Source of the DNA: Variovorax ginsengisoli
GTDB lineage: Bacteria > Pseudomonadota > Gammaproteobacteria > Burkholderiales > Burkholderiaceae_C
Direction of reading: 5' to 3'
Assembly: GCF_030811835.1 (NCBI RefSeq)
Contig: NZ_JAUSRO010000001.1
Coordinates: 248,001-312,000 of the forward strand
Length of the DNA stretch: 64,000 nt
Each line of letters begins with the position of its first letter. Within the stretch, counting starts at the first letter, position 1. The notes under the pieces were generated by a model, which worked only from the letters and a program-made list of their open reading frames with translations, was not told where the DNA came from and did not search any database. The translations under genes were made by a program, and so were the position numbers. Shown piece by piece: positions 38,132 to 46,564 of this stretch.

Positions 38132-39826
38132 ATGAGCATTTCCATCACCGAGGCTGGCAGCAGCCGCAGCCGGCTCAACCTGAGCATCCTGGCCCTGCTG
38201 GCCGCCTTCCCTGCGCTGCCAGCGCTGGCCCAGGGCATTGCGCCGCCCGACGCCGGGCAGGTGCTGCGCGACCTGCGCCCGTCGCTCGAGAACGCGCCAC
38301 GCGGCAATATCACGCTCGCGCTGCCGGCCGATGCCGACACCAGCGCGGACACCGGCCTGCGTTTCCACGTCCGCGAGATCCGCCTGCAGGGCATGCAGCA
38401 GATCGACGAGGCCACGCTGCATGCCTTGGTCGCACCGCTCGAAGGCGGCGAAACCACGCTCGGCGGCCTGCGCCAGGCGGCCCAGCGCATCACGCAGTTC
38501 TACCGCCAGCGCGGCTTCATCGTCGCGCGTGCCTTCGTGCCCGCCCAGCAGTTGACCGACGGTGTGGTCACCATCGCGGTGCTCGAAAGTTCCATGGCCT
38601 CCTATCGGCTGGACAACCGCAGTACCGTGCGCGATGACGCAATGTCCCGCGTGGTCGATGCGCAGTCCATGCAGGACCAGCCCATCGTGGCCGACCGCAT
38701 GGACCGCACGCTGCTGCTGCTGGCCGACCTGCCCGGTGTCGGCAACGTCAATGGCGACTTGAAGCCTGGGGAGAAAGTCGGCACTTCCGATCTGGTCATC
38801 CATGCCGAGCCCGGCAAGAGCATCGAAGGCGATTTCTCCGTCGACAACTACGGCAACCGCTTCACCGGGCAGAACCGTGCCAACGCGCACCTCACCTTCA
38901 ACAACCTCAATCATGCGGGCGACCGGCTCGACCTCCGCGGCACCGGCTCCAACCAGGACCTGCTGTCCGGCCGTGCCGCCTACGACATGCCGCTGTCGGG
39001 CAACGGCCTGCGCGGCGGCCTGGCGCTCAGCAGCACCCGCTATGAACTCGGCCGCGAATTCGCCAATCTCGACGCCAACGGCACCGCCCGCACCGCCAGC
39101 GCCTACGCCAGCTACCCGCTGCTGCGCGGCATCAACCAGAACGTCTGGTTCGCGGGCTCGCTGGAATACCGCGCGCTGCGCGACCGGGTGGGGCTGATCT
39201 CCTCGCAGACCGACAAGCAGGCCCGCGTCGCAACGCTGGAAGCCTATGGCGACCTTGCCGACTCGCTGGGCGGCGGCGGTTACAACACGTGGCGAATCGC
39301 CGGCACCGGGGGCCAGCTGGACATCCAGACGCCCGCGGCGGAGGCCATCGATGCCGCAGGCCCCCGCGCCGCCGGCGGCTATGGCAAGCTGCAACTGGCC
39401 GCCAGCCGGCTGCAAAGCCTGCCGGGCGACTTCACGCTGGCGGTGCAGGCCTCCGGTCAGGTGGCACACAAGAACCTGGACTCGTCCGAGAAATTCGTGA
39501 CGGGCGGCGCCTACGGCGTGCGCGCCTATCCGCAGGGCGAGGGTGTGGGCGACGACGGCTGGTTGCTGAACGTGGAACTGCGCCGAAGCATCGTGCCGGG
39601 CTTGCAGGCCAGCGTCTTCTACGACGCGGGCGGCGCCCGTTTCAGCCACGACGCTTACGCCACCGGCCGCAATCGCGAGACGCTGCGCGGCTATGGCTTC
39701 GGGCTGCAGGGCCGGTGGAAGGAGTTCTACGGACAGGCGACCATCGCCTGGCGCGACGGCCAGGCTCCCTTGACCGCACCTGACCGCAATCCACGTTTGT
39801 GGCTAGCGACCGGCTGGCGGTTCTGA
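38132..39826 (+). CDS. TpsB outer-membrane transporter (ShlB/FhaC family)
   Basis: Outer-membrane beta-barrel that secretes the upstream TpsA protein, 564 residues. The signal peptide ends LPALA near residue 33. POTRA domains occupy about 70-220 (FHVREIRLQGMQQIDEATL, then FIVARAFVPAQQL), and a 16-strand barrel continues to the terminal phenylalanine (ATGWRF). The barrel-lumen loop motif, usually VRGY or VRGF, reads VRAYPQGE. The start at 38132 is chosen because the signal peptide begins there. An in-frame ATG at 38087 adds 15 residues of no apparent use. It is in operon with TpsA. Confidence 0.94.
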   Translation: MSISITEAGSSRSRLNLSILALLAAFPALPALAQGIAPPDAGQVLRDLRPSLENAPRGNITLALPADADTSADTGLRFHVREIRLQGMQQIDEATLHALVAPLEGGETTLGGLRQAAQRITQFYRQRGFIVARAFVPAQQLTDGVVTIAVLESSMASYRLDNRSTVRDDAMSRVVDAQSMQDQPIVADRMDRTLLLLADLPGVGNVNGDLKPGEKVGTSDLVIHAEPGKSIEGDFSVDNYGNRFTGQNRANAHLTFNNLNHAGDRLDLRGTGSNQDLLSGRAAYDMPLSGNGLRGGLALSSTRYELGREFANLDANGTARTASAYASYPLLRGINQNVWFAGSLEYRALRDRVGLISSQTDKQARVATLEAYGDLADSLGGGGYNTWRIAGTGGQLDIQTPAAEAIDAAGPRAAGGYGKLQLAASRLQSLPGDFTLAVQASGQVAHKNLDSSEKFVTGGAYGVRAYPQGEGVGDDGWLLNVELRRSIVPGLQASVFYDAGGARFSHDAYATGRNRETLRGYGFGLQGRWKEFYGQATIAWRDGQAPLTAPDRNPRLWLATGWRF

Positions 39827-39858
39827 GGGGGCGCGCTGGACGCAGGAGCGGCAGGAGA

Positions 39859-41082
39859 TCAGGCCAGCAGGTCCGCCAGCGTTCGCGCGATCACCTTGGT
39901 GGCGCGGCGCAGGTCTTCGAGCACCAGGCGTTCGTCGCTGCGCTTGGCGTGCGACTCCAGCACGGTGCGCGGGCCGGCACCGTAGATCACGCCCGGAATG
40001 CCGGCTTCGCCGTAGAGGCGCACGTCGGTGTAGAGCGGTGTGCCCATCGCCTTGATCGGCTCGCCGAAGAGCGCCTGGCCATGCTTCTGGATCGCCTCGA
40101 CCAGGGGCTGGTTGCCTGCCAGCGGGCGCATCGAATTGGCCAGCAGCAGGCGCTTGATATCGACCGTGATGCCTGCGAAGCTCGCTGCGGCGTCGGCAAT
40201 CACCTGGCGAATCGATGTTTCGACCTCTGCCGGGTTCTCTTCGGGAATCATCCGGCGGTCCAGCTTGAAGACCACCTTGCCGGGCACCACGTTGGTGTTG
40301 GTGCCGCCTTCAATGCGGCCCACGTTGAGGTAGGGATGGTCGATGCCATCGACCGCCGAAGTCTGTTGTTTGTAGAGCGCGTTCTGTGCGTAGAGTGCGT
40401 TCAGGATGTGCACCGCCCCCTGCAGCGCGTCGACGCCGGTCGACGGAATGGCCGCGTGTGCCATCTTGCCGTGCACCGTGACTTCCATCTGCAGGCAGCC
40501 GTTGTGCGCGGTGACCACTTCGTAGCTGAAGCCGGCGGCGATCATCAGGTCGGGCTTGGTCAGGCCCTTCTGCAGCAGCCAACCGGGGCCGAGCAGGCCG
40601 CCGAATTCCTCGTCGTAGGTGAAGTGAAGCTCGACGCTGCCCTGGGTCGGTCGTGCGACCGCTTCCAGCGCGCGCAACGCGAAGGTGAAGCTCGCGAAGT
40701 CGCTTTTGCTCACGGCGGCCGCGCGCGCATAGAGCTTGCCGTCCTCGATCTCGCCGCCGTAGGGATCATGGGTCCAGCCTTCACCGGGCGGCACGACGTC
40801 GCCATGCGCGTTCAGCGCGATGGTCAGGCCGTTGCCGTAGCGCCGGCGCACGATCAGGTTGGTGATCGATTCGAGGCCGTAGTCCTTGACCTCCTGCGCG
40901 GGCACCGGGTGCTGCTCGGCGTCGAAGCCGAAGTCCTTCAACAGCTCGGCCGTGCGTTCGGCATGCGGCGCGTTGTTGCCCGGTGGCGTGTCGGTGGGCA
41001 CGCGCACCAGTTGCTGCAGGAATTTCACTTCGTCGTCGAAGTGGGCGTCGATCCAGGCGTCGAGTGGGGCGTAGTCGGTCAT
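39859..41082 (-). CDS. M20-family amidohydrolase/peptidase with altered metal motif
   Basis: Zinc hydrolase of the ArgE/DapE/CPG2 fold, 407 residues. Visible site residues are NAHGDVV (metal His and catalytic Asp), TYDEEFGG (catalytic and metal Glu) and LESHAKRSDE (metal His). The motif that should carry the bridging Asp (consensus GRGxxDxKG) reads ARAAAVSKSDF, with Val in place of Asp. Its ATG overlaps the stop of the UraD-amidohydrolase gene by four bases, so it is the last gene of the gntR-puuE-uraD operon. A role in ureidoglycolate or another carbamoyl step is possible but unproven. Confidence 0.85.
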   Translation of the reverse strand: MTDYAPLDAWIDAHFDDEVKFLQQLVRVPTDTPPGNNAPHAERTAELLKDFGFDAEQHPVPAQEVKDYGLESITNLIVRRRYGNGLTIALNAHGDVVPPGEGWTHDPYGGEIEDGKLYARAAAVSKSDFASFTFALRALEAVARPTQGSVELHFTYDEEFGGLLGPGWLLQKGLTKPDLMIAAGFSYEVVTAHNGCLQMEVTVHGKMAHAAIPSTGVDALQGAVHILNALYAQNALYKQQTSAVDGIDHPYLNVGRIEGGTNTNVVPGKVVFKLDRRMIPEENPAEVETSIRQVIADAAASFAGITVDIKRLLLANSMRPLAGNQPLVEAIQKHGQALFGEPIKAMGTPLYTDVRLYGEAGIPGVIYGAGPRTVLESHAKRSDERLVLEDLRRATKVIARTLADLLA

Positions 41083-42869
41083 GGGGTCGGGGGAATCTGT
41101 GCTTCGGTCGCGAGGTTGTCGAGCAGGTGCTGGAAGGCTTGCACCGCCAGCTGGATGTCGTCGTTGGTGCTCGATTCGAGCGGGTTGTGGCTGATGCCGG
41201 CATTCAGGCCACGCACGAAGAGCATGGCTTGCGGCATGACCTCGTGCAGCTTCATGGCGTCGTGGCCGGCGCCGCTGGGCATGCGGAAAAGCGGCAGCCC
41301 CAGCGCGTCGACCGCCCGTTCCCAGCGTTGCTGCCAGTCGGGCGCGCTCGGCGCGGCGGCGGCCTTCATGGCCAGTTCCATGCTGAAGCCCAGCCCCCGG
41401 CGCTGCATGATGTCGCGCAACGCGGCCGTCACGTCATCGACCATGGCATCGCGCTGCGCGTCGGTTGGCGCTCGCAGGTCCAGGCTGAACTTGCAGCGGC
41501 CGGGCACCACGTTGATGGAACCACCCGGCACTTCGAGCATGCCGACGGTGCCGACCGAGTCGCCGTCGCGGGCGGCACGCTGCTCGACATAGAGCATGAG
41601 TTCGGCCACGCCGGCCGCGGCGTCGCGGCGGCGGTCCATCGGCGTGGTGCCGGCGTGGCTGGCCATGCCGATCGCTTCGCAGACATAGCGCACACCGCCG
41701 TTGATGGACGTGACGATCCCCAGCGGAATGTCGAGCTCGTTGAGCACGGGCCCCTGTTCGATGTGCACCTCGACGAAGCCCAGGTAGCGGGCCGGATCGC
41801 GCTGGATCGCCGGAATGTCCGCCTCGCGCAGGCCGGCGTGCTGCATGGCCTGGCGCATGGTGACGCCGTCGGCGTCCTTCTGCTCGAGCCACATGGGATT
41901 GAAGTGGCCGATGAGTGCGCCCGAGCCCAGGAAGGTCGCCTTGTAGCGCTGGCCTTCTTCTTCCGCAAAGCCGACGACCTCGAAGGCGAAGGGCAGGCGG
42001 CGGCCTTGCCGCTTGAGTTCACGCACGCAGGCAATGGGCACGAAGATGCCGAGCCGGCCGTCGTACTTGCCGCCGTTGCGCACCGTGTCGTAGTGTGAGC
42101 CGGTGAGCAGGGCGCGCGCACCGGGCGTGGCCGCTTCATAGCGGCCGACCACGTTGCCGACCGCATCGATCTCGACGGTATCGAAACCGACCTCGCGCAT
42201 CAGCGCGGCAATCTGCGCGGCGCAGGCGCGGTGTGCATCGGTGAGGTAGGTGACGGTGAGCTGCCCTTTCTCCTGGAAGCCCGGGTCGCTGTGCACGGCC
42301 AGTTGCTCATGCCAGTCCCACACGTCCTTGCCCAGGGTGGGCTGCATGCCGAACTTGTCGTTCAGGCGGATTTCGGCAATGCGGTGGATGTTGCGCAGCG
42401 ACTCGGCACGCTCGAAGTCCGGATGGTGGTCGAGCCGGCGCGTGAAGGTGTCGATGATCTCCTGCTTGCGCAGGCCCGTACCGCGCGGCCCGCGCACCGC
42501 CAGGATGAAAGGAAAGCCGAACTTCTCGCGGTACGCGAAGTTGAGCTGCGCAATGGTCGCCAGCTCTTCGGGCGTGCAGTCGGTCAGGCCGGCCTTGCGC
42601 TGCTCGTGGGTCGACTCGGCCGTCAGCGTCTGGCTGGTCATGGCCTTGCCCGCGAGCTCGGGGTGGGCGCAGATGAGCGCGAGCTGCTCGTCGGGCGTCG
42701 CGTCGTTCACCGCACGCGCCATCGCATGCTTGAGGTGCTGCAGCGAGCGGAACGGCGCGGCGGCGAGTGCGCGTTGAGCGACCCACGGCGAATGCTCGTA
42801 GGTGCCTTCGAGCAGCGTGACCGCCTCCTGCGGCGTGGCCGCGTTGAGCGCGTCGATGGTGAGGGTCAT
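41079..42869 (-). CDS. Fusion of OHCU decarboxylase (UraD) and allantoate amidohydrolase
   Basis: Bifunctional purine-degradation enzyme, 596 residues. Residues 1-175 are UraD, with the active-site His in ICAHPELAG and the FGFPFILAVRG strand. UraD decarboxylates OHCU to S-allantoin. A linker (about 176-197) leads to an M20 amidohydrolase (198-596) with GSHYDTVRNGGKYDG, FAEEEGQRY, VEVHIEQGPVL, MPSGAGHDAM and SHNPLESS, the pattern of allantoate amidohydrolase/AllC. The two halves act one step apart, with allantoinase between, and the allantoinase gene lies directly upstream (one base gap). AAGGAGCC precedes the ATG. The reading frame is continuous across the junction. Confidence 0.93.
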   Translation of the reverse strand: MTLTIDALNAATPQEAVTLLEGTYEHSPWVAQRALAAAPFRSLQHLKHAMARAVNDATPDEQLALICAHPELAGKAMTSQTLTAESTHEQRKAGLTDCTPEELATIAQLNFAYREKFGFPFILAVRGPRGTGLRKQEIIDTFTRRLDHHPDFERAESLRNIHRIAEIRLNDKFGMQPTLGKDVWDWHEQLAVHSDPGFQEKGQLTVTYLTDAHRACAAQIAALMREVGFDTVEIDAVGNVVGRYEAATPGARALLTGSHYDTVRNGGKYDGRLGIFVPIACVRELKRQGRRLPFAFEVVGFAEEEGQRYKATFLGSGALIGHFNPMWLEQKDADGVTMRQAMQHAGLREADIPAIQRDPARYLGFVEVHIEQGPVLNELDIPLGIVTSINGGVRYVCEAIGMASHAGTTPMDRRRDAAAGVAELMLYVEQRAARDGDSVGTVGMLEVPGGSINVVPGRCKFSLDLRAPTDAQRDAMVDDVTAALRDIMQRRGLGFSMELAMKAAAAPSAPDWQQRWERAVDALGLPLFRMPSGAGHDAMKLHEVMPQAMLFVRGLNAGISHNPLESSTNDDIQLAVQAFQHLLDNLATEAQIPPTP

Positions 42870-42870
42870 G

Positions 42871-43854
42871 TCAGGCTCCTTGGGCTGGCGTGGCGGCGGG
42901 CACGGGTGCGGTGAACGGATGCGTCTGTTTCCAGTGGCGCGCGATGTCCACACGGCGGCAGACCCAGACGTGTTCATGGCGCGCGACGTGGTCGAGAAAG
43001 CGCTGCAGCGCGGTGATGCGGCCCGGGCGTCCGAGCAGGCGGCAGTGCATGCCGATGCTGAGCATCTTCGGCCGGTCGTCGCCGGCCGGATCACCCTCGG
43101 CATAGAGCGCGTCGAAGCTGTCCTTCATGTACTGGTAGAAGGGGTCGGCATGCGAGTAGCCCTGCGGCAGCGCGAAGCGCATGTCGTTGCAGTCGAGCGT
43201 GTACGGCACGATGAGCTGCGGCACGACGCTGCCGTCGGTCTTCTGCACATGCATCCAGAAGGGCAGGTCGTCGCCGTAGTAGTCGCTGTCGTACTCGAAG
43301 CCGCCGAAGTCGGCCACCAGCCGGCGCGTGCGCGGGCTGTCGCGGCCGGTGTACCAGCCGAGCGCGCGCTCGCCAGTCAGGCGTTCGATGGCCGCCATGC
43401 CCAAGGCCATGTGCGCGCGCTCGGTGGCTTCGTCGACGTGCTGGTAGTGGATCCAGCGCCAGCCGTGGCAGGCGATCTCGTGGCCCAGTTCCTTGAAGGC
43501 GGCCGTGAGCTCGGGGTGGCGCTCGAGCGCCATGCCCACGCCGAACACCGTCAGCGGCAGGCCGCGCTTCTCGAACTCGCGCAGGATGCGCCAGACACCG
43601 GCACGCGAGCCGTATTCGTAGATGCCCTCCATGCTGATGTGGCGCTCGGGGTAGCTCGCCGGATTGAACATTTCCGACAGGAACTGCTCCGAACCTGCGT
43701 CGCCGTGCAGCACGCTGTTCTCGCCGCCTTCCTCGTAATTCAGCACGAATTGCACCGCGATGCGCGCGCCTTGCGGCCAGCGGGCGTGCGGTACGTCGCG
43801 GCCGTAGCCGATCAGGTCGCGGGGGTAGGAATGGGTGGAGTCGTAGGTGGTCAT
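42871..43854 (-). CDS. puuE: Allantoinase, PuuE type
   Basis: Metal-independent allantoinase of the polysaccharide-deacetylase fold, 327 residues. It hydrolyses allantoin to allantoate. The family start DLIGYGRDVPHARWP and the segments FVLNYEEGGENSVLHGD, HGWRWIHYQHV, GWYTGRDSPRTR and SIGMHCRLLGRPGR match PuuE. It stands between its gntR regulator (7-base gap) and the UraD-amidohydrolase fusion (1-base gap), so the three are one transcript. Product and context agree well. Confidence 0.95.
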   Translation of the reverse strand: MTTYDSTHSYPRDLIGYGRDVPHARWPQGARIAVQFVLNYEEGGENSVLHGDAGSEQFLSEMFNPASYPERHISMEGIYEYGSRAGVWRILREFEKRGLPLTVFGVGMALERHPELTAAFKELGHEIACHGWRWIHYQHVDEATERAHMALGMAAIERLTGERALGWYTGRDSPRTRRLVADFGGFEYDSDYYGDDLPFWMHVQKTDGSVVPQLIVPYTLDCNDMRFALPQGYSHADPFYQYMKDSFDALYAEGDPAGDDRPKMLSIGMHCRLLGRPGRITALQRFLDHVARHEHVWVCRRVDIARHWKQTHPFTAPVPAATPAQGA

Positions 43855-43861
43855 GGCATTT

Positions 43862-44527
43862 TCAGGACAGCGCCAGCGCGATGTCGCTGGTCGGCACCTT
43901 GCGGTCGAAGGTGAGGCTGGCCTCGACGTGTTCGAGGTGTTCGGTCATCAGGCGCACGGCGCGCTCGGCATCCTTGGCCGCCAGGGCACGCACGATGTCG
44001 GCATGCTCCTCGTTCGAATGCTCGGCGGCGCTGCTCGACTGGTACATGAGCGTGATGAGCGCGCAGCGCGAGATGAGTTCGCCCAGCATCTGCGCGAGCA
44101 CCTCGTTGCCCATGAGCTCGGCCATGCGCACATGAAAGTCGCCCAGCAGCTCGGTGCGGTCGGACACGTCGGCGCGTACCACGGCGGCCTTCTCCAGCGC
44201 CACGTGTTCGCGCAGCGCCTTGATGCGCGCGGGAGTGACGTTCGCGACGAACTCGCGCGTCATGCCGGCCTCCAGCATCCGACGCACGGCGAAGACCTGG
44301 CGCGCTTCTTGAATGGTAGGTGCGGCGACGAAAGCGCCGCGCGCGGGTTCCATGCGGATCAGATGGTTCTGCGACAGCTGGAACAGGGCTTGCCGCACCA
44401 GCGTGCGCGACACCCCGAAGTGGTCGGCCAGCTTCTGCTCGGCCAGCTTGGAGCCCGGTTGGAGTCGATGCTCCACAATGGCCTTGGTCAAGGCGTCGAC
44501 AATCGCGCGCGTGGTGGTCGAGTCCAT
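43862..44527 (-). CDS. GntR-family regulator, FCD subgroup, of the purine/allantoin genes
   Basis: Winged-helix regulator of 221 residues from the ATG at 44527. The HTH is in SKLAEQKLADHFGVSRTLVRQAL, and the FCD domain carries DFHVRMAELMGN, NEEHADIV and MTEHLEHV, including the metal-binding residues. It is the first gene of the operon gntR-puuE-uraD/amidohydrolase-M20 and is divergent from uraH. An ATG at 44566 would run through the operator-like palindrome at 44557-44568 and is rejected as the start. It is the obvious candidate to bind that site and the identical one before puuD. The effector may be a urate or allantoin-pathway compound. Confidence 0.9.
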   Translation of the reverse strand: MDSTTTRAIVDALTKAIVEHRLQPGSKLAEQKLADHFGVSRTLVRQALFQLSQNHLIRMEPARGAFVAAPTIQEARQVFAVRRMLEAGMTREFVANVTPARIKALREHVALEKAAVVRADVSDRTELLGDFHVRMAELMGNEVLAQMLGELISRCALITLMYQSSSAAEHSNEEHADIVRALAAKDAERAVRLMTEHLEHVEASLTFDRKVPTSDIALALS

Positions 44528-44556
44528 GGGGCGGATGATAGCGGCATCGCCAATAA

Positions 44557-44568
44557 CTGTATACACTT
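44557..44568. promoter_or_regulatory. Operator-like site CTGTATACACTT in the gntR/uraH divergon
   Basis: Contains the palindrome TGTATACA (44558-44565), a form common among FCD-GntR operators. It lies 30 bases before gntR and 43 bases before uraH. The same 12 bases recur at 46412-46423 before puuD, and in both places GTC follows two bases later. Confidence 0.65.
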
Positions 44569-44611
44569 TTGTCGACCGGATTGTCCGGCCGCAATTTCAG
44601 GAGCAAATCGC

Positions 44612-44962
44612 ATGGGCTTGAGCACCCACGTTCTGGACACGATGCACGGCGCGCCCGCTGTCGGCATGTCGGTGGCGCTGTACGTCACCGACGGCGAGCA
44701 GGCTACGCTGGTCAAGCGTTTCACGCTGAACGCCGACGGCCGCACCGACGCGCCGCTCTACGACAACCACACGCTCAAGGTCGGTACCTACAGGCTGGTG
44801 TTCGACGTGGCGGCGTACTTCAAGTCACGCGGCGTCGTGCTGCCGCAGCCGAACTTCCTCGATCGCGTGGCGCTCGACTTCGGCGTGGCACACACCGACC
44901 AGCACTACCACGTGCCGCTTCTGGTGAGCCCGTGGGCGTACTCCACCTACCGCGGCTCGTGA
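44612..44962 (+). CDS. uraH: 5-hydroxyisourate hydrolase
   Basis: Transthyretin-like enzyme that hydrolyses 5-hydroxyisourate to OHCU, 116 residues. The N-terminal LSTHVLDTMHGAPA holds the active-site His. R and H residues lie in the middle strands, and the diagnostic C-terminal tetrapeptide YRGS is intact. CAGGAG precedes the ATG at 44612. It is divergent from gntR and puuE, with the shared operator-like site between. No signal peptide or peroxisomal feature is present, so it is cytosolic. It links the urate hydroxylase PuuD to the UraD domain. Confidence 0.96.
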   Translation: MGLSTHVLDTMHGAPAVGMSVALYVTDGEQATLVKRFTLNADGRTDAPLYDNHTLKVGTYRLVFDVAAYFKSRGVVLPQPNFLDRVALDFGVAHTDQHYHVPLLVSPWAYSTYRGS

Positions 44963-44973
44963 CCCCGCTTCGG

Positions 44974-45489
44974 CTACTGCTGGCCTTCGGTCAGTGTGTC
45001 GAGCTGGAACTTGCCGCCCTGGTCCCAGAGCCAGGTGTCCGTCCAGATGACCGGGCCCAGCTGCGTGGCGGCCGGGTAGGGCGCTGCGGCCAGCACGGTG
45101 CGCTCGATCTCGGCGATCACTTCGGGGGCGTGCTGCGGCGCGCGCATCCAGTGCATGGCCGTGACCTTGCCCTGGGCATCAAGGTGCACCTGCAGCGTGC
45201 CGACCGCATACAGCACCGGCGGCAGCTTGCCGGGGTAGATCCGGTCGCCGTTGGCGTCGTAGATGTGGCGTGCGGCGTCGCGGCGGTAGTCACGCGGATT
45301 GGCGGCATTGGAGCTGCGCGGCGTTCTGGCGGGGGATTGCGCGGGTGCCGACGTGGCGTCGGACAACTGGCCGGGCACGCTGCCATGGGAGGTCGCGCCA
45401 GGGCCGGTGCTGCCGCAGCCGGCCATCAGGAGCGTGGTGAGCAGCGCGGCGCCGAGCGCGGCGCGGCGGGGAGTGAACGGGAAGGTCAT
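44974..45489 (-). CDS. Hypothetical lipoprotein
   Basis: Predicted lipoprotein of 171 residues with a lipobox LLMAGC near residue 25, a Ser/Pro/Ala-rich linker to about residue 65, and a compact C-terminal domain. That domain (KLPPVLYAVGTLQVHLDAQG, then VIAEIERTVLAAAPYP) has the strand-helix-strand look of TonB C-terminal-like domains, but I cannot confirm this. It is convergent with uraH (11 bases apart) and divergent from xdhC. It has no evident link to purine metabolism. Function unknown. Confidence 0.75.
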   Translation of the reverse strand: MTFPFTPRRAALGAALLTTLLMAGCGSTGPGATSHGSVPGQLSDATSAPAQSPARTPRSSNAANPRDYRRDAARHIYDANGDRIYPGKLPPVLYAVGTLQVHLDAQGKVTAMHWMRAPQHAPEVIAEIERTVLAAAPYPAATQLGPVIWTDTWLWDQGGKFQLDTLTEGQQ

Positions 45490-45542
45490 GGCCGGGGTTA
45501 TACCGTGGCACGGCGGCGCGCCTGCAACAGAAGGTCAGGGCG

Positions 45543-46361
45543 ATGAACGGCCCGCTTGACGAACTGCTCGGCCGACTGGCGCGTGAAGACGCGGTGCTGG
45601 TGCGCGTCACGCAGACGCAGGGATCGGTGCCGCGCGAAGCTGGCACTTGGATGGCGGTGTGGGCCGATGGCCTGACCGGCACCATCGGCGGCGGCCAACT
45701 CGAATTCCAGGCCATCCAGCAGGCGCGAGCGTTCCTGGCCGATGCGGCGGCTGCACTGCCGACCGGCGCGCAGCGCTGTCCGCTCGGGCCGAGCCTGGGC
45801 CAGTGCTGCGGTGGCGTGGTGTTCCTCGGGTTCCAGCGCGTGGGCGCCGCCGACCGCGTTGCGCTGCAGGGGGCGCTGTCGTCGCGCTTTGCGCCCGTGG
45901 CGCTCTTCGGTGGCGGCCATGTCGGCGCTGCGCTCGCGCGGTTGCTGGCCACGCTGCCGCTGGCTGTGCGCTGGATCGACAGCCGCGAAGGCGTTTTTCC
46001 GCCCGCGCTGCCGGTACAGGTCGAGATCGACCATTCGGAGCCGGTGCAGGATGCGGTGGCCGGCCTGACGCCGGGTTCGCGCGTGCTGATCATGAGCTTC
46101 AGCCATGCCGAAGACCTGGACATCGTCATCGCCTGCCTGCGCCGCCTGCGCGCGCAGGACGACTTGCCCTACATCGGCCTGATCGGCAGCAAGACGAAAT
46201 GGGCGACCTTTCGTCATCGGCTGTCCGAGCGCGGCTTCACCGATGCCGAGCTGGCGCGCGTCACGTGTCCGATCGGGGTGCCGGGGATTGCAGGCAAGGA
46301 GCCTGAAGTGATCGCCGTCGCGGTGGCGGCACAGTTATTGCAAACGATGCACAACGGCTGA
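45543..46361 (+). CDS. xdhC: Xanthine dehydrogenase accessory protein XdhC
   Basis: Molybdenum-cofactor chaperone that binds Moco, allows its sulfuration and inserts it into XdhB. It has 272 residues. The N-terminal domain contains VRVTQTQGSVPREAGTWM and GTIGGGQLEF with the usual QCCGG cysteines. The C-terminal Rossmann-like domain contains VALFGGGHVGAALARLL and YIGLIGSKTKW. Its client genes xdhAB lie 13.5 kb away in this window rather than next to it, which is unusual. It starts 53 bases from the divergent lipoprotein gene and precedes puuD. Confidence 0.95.
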   Translation: MNGPLDELLGRLAREDAVLVRVTQTQGSVPREAGTWMAVWADGLTGTIGGGQLEFQAIQQARAFLADAAAALPTGAQRCPLGPSLGQCCGGVVFLGFQRVGAADRVALQGALSSRFAPVALFGGGHVGAALARLLATLPLAVRWIDSREGVFPPALPVQVEIDHSEPVQDAVAGLTPGSRVLIMSFSHAEDLDIVIACLRRLRAQDDLPYIGLIGSKTKWATFRHRLSERGFTDAELARVTCPIGVPGIAGKEPEVIAVAVAAQLLQTMHNG

Positions 46362-46411
46362 GGGCACCCGCCCTGGCCGGTGCGGAAAAAAGTCGCAATC
46401 CGGCCTCAATG

Positions 46412-46423
46412 CTGTATACACTT
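46412..46423. promoter_or_regulatory. Operator-like site CTGTATACACTT upstream of puuD
   Basis: Exact copy of the 12 bases at 44557-44568, again followed two bases later by GTC. It lies 141 bases before the puuD start in a 203-base intergenic region. Likely the second target of the GntR regulator encoded at 43862. Confidence 0.65.
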
Positions 46424-46564
46424 CAGTCCACAACAAAGCCGCAGCGGAGCGAGGCCGACCCTTGTCAGGCCTGCGTTCGCGGCATTTTTCTGCTTACAGC
46501 GCCCGCAGTGGTGAGCAGTGCAAACCCGTTCTTCGGCGCCCCACGCGCCGACTAGGTTGAGAGC

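Noticed and set aside
46361..46390. GCACC/GGTGC pairing followed by an A-run after xdhC as a terminator
   Set aside because: Stem of five with mismatched interior, and A rather than T residues on the coding strand.
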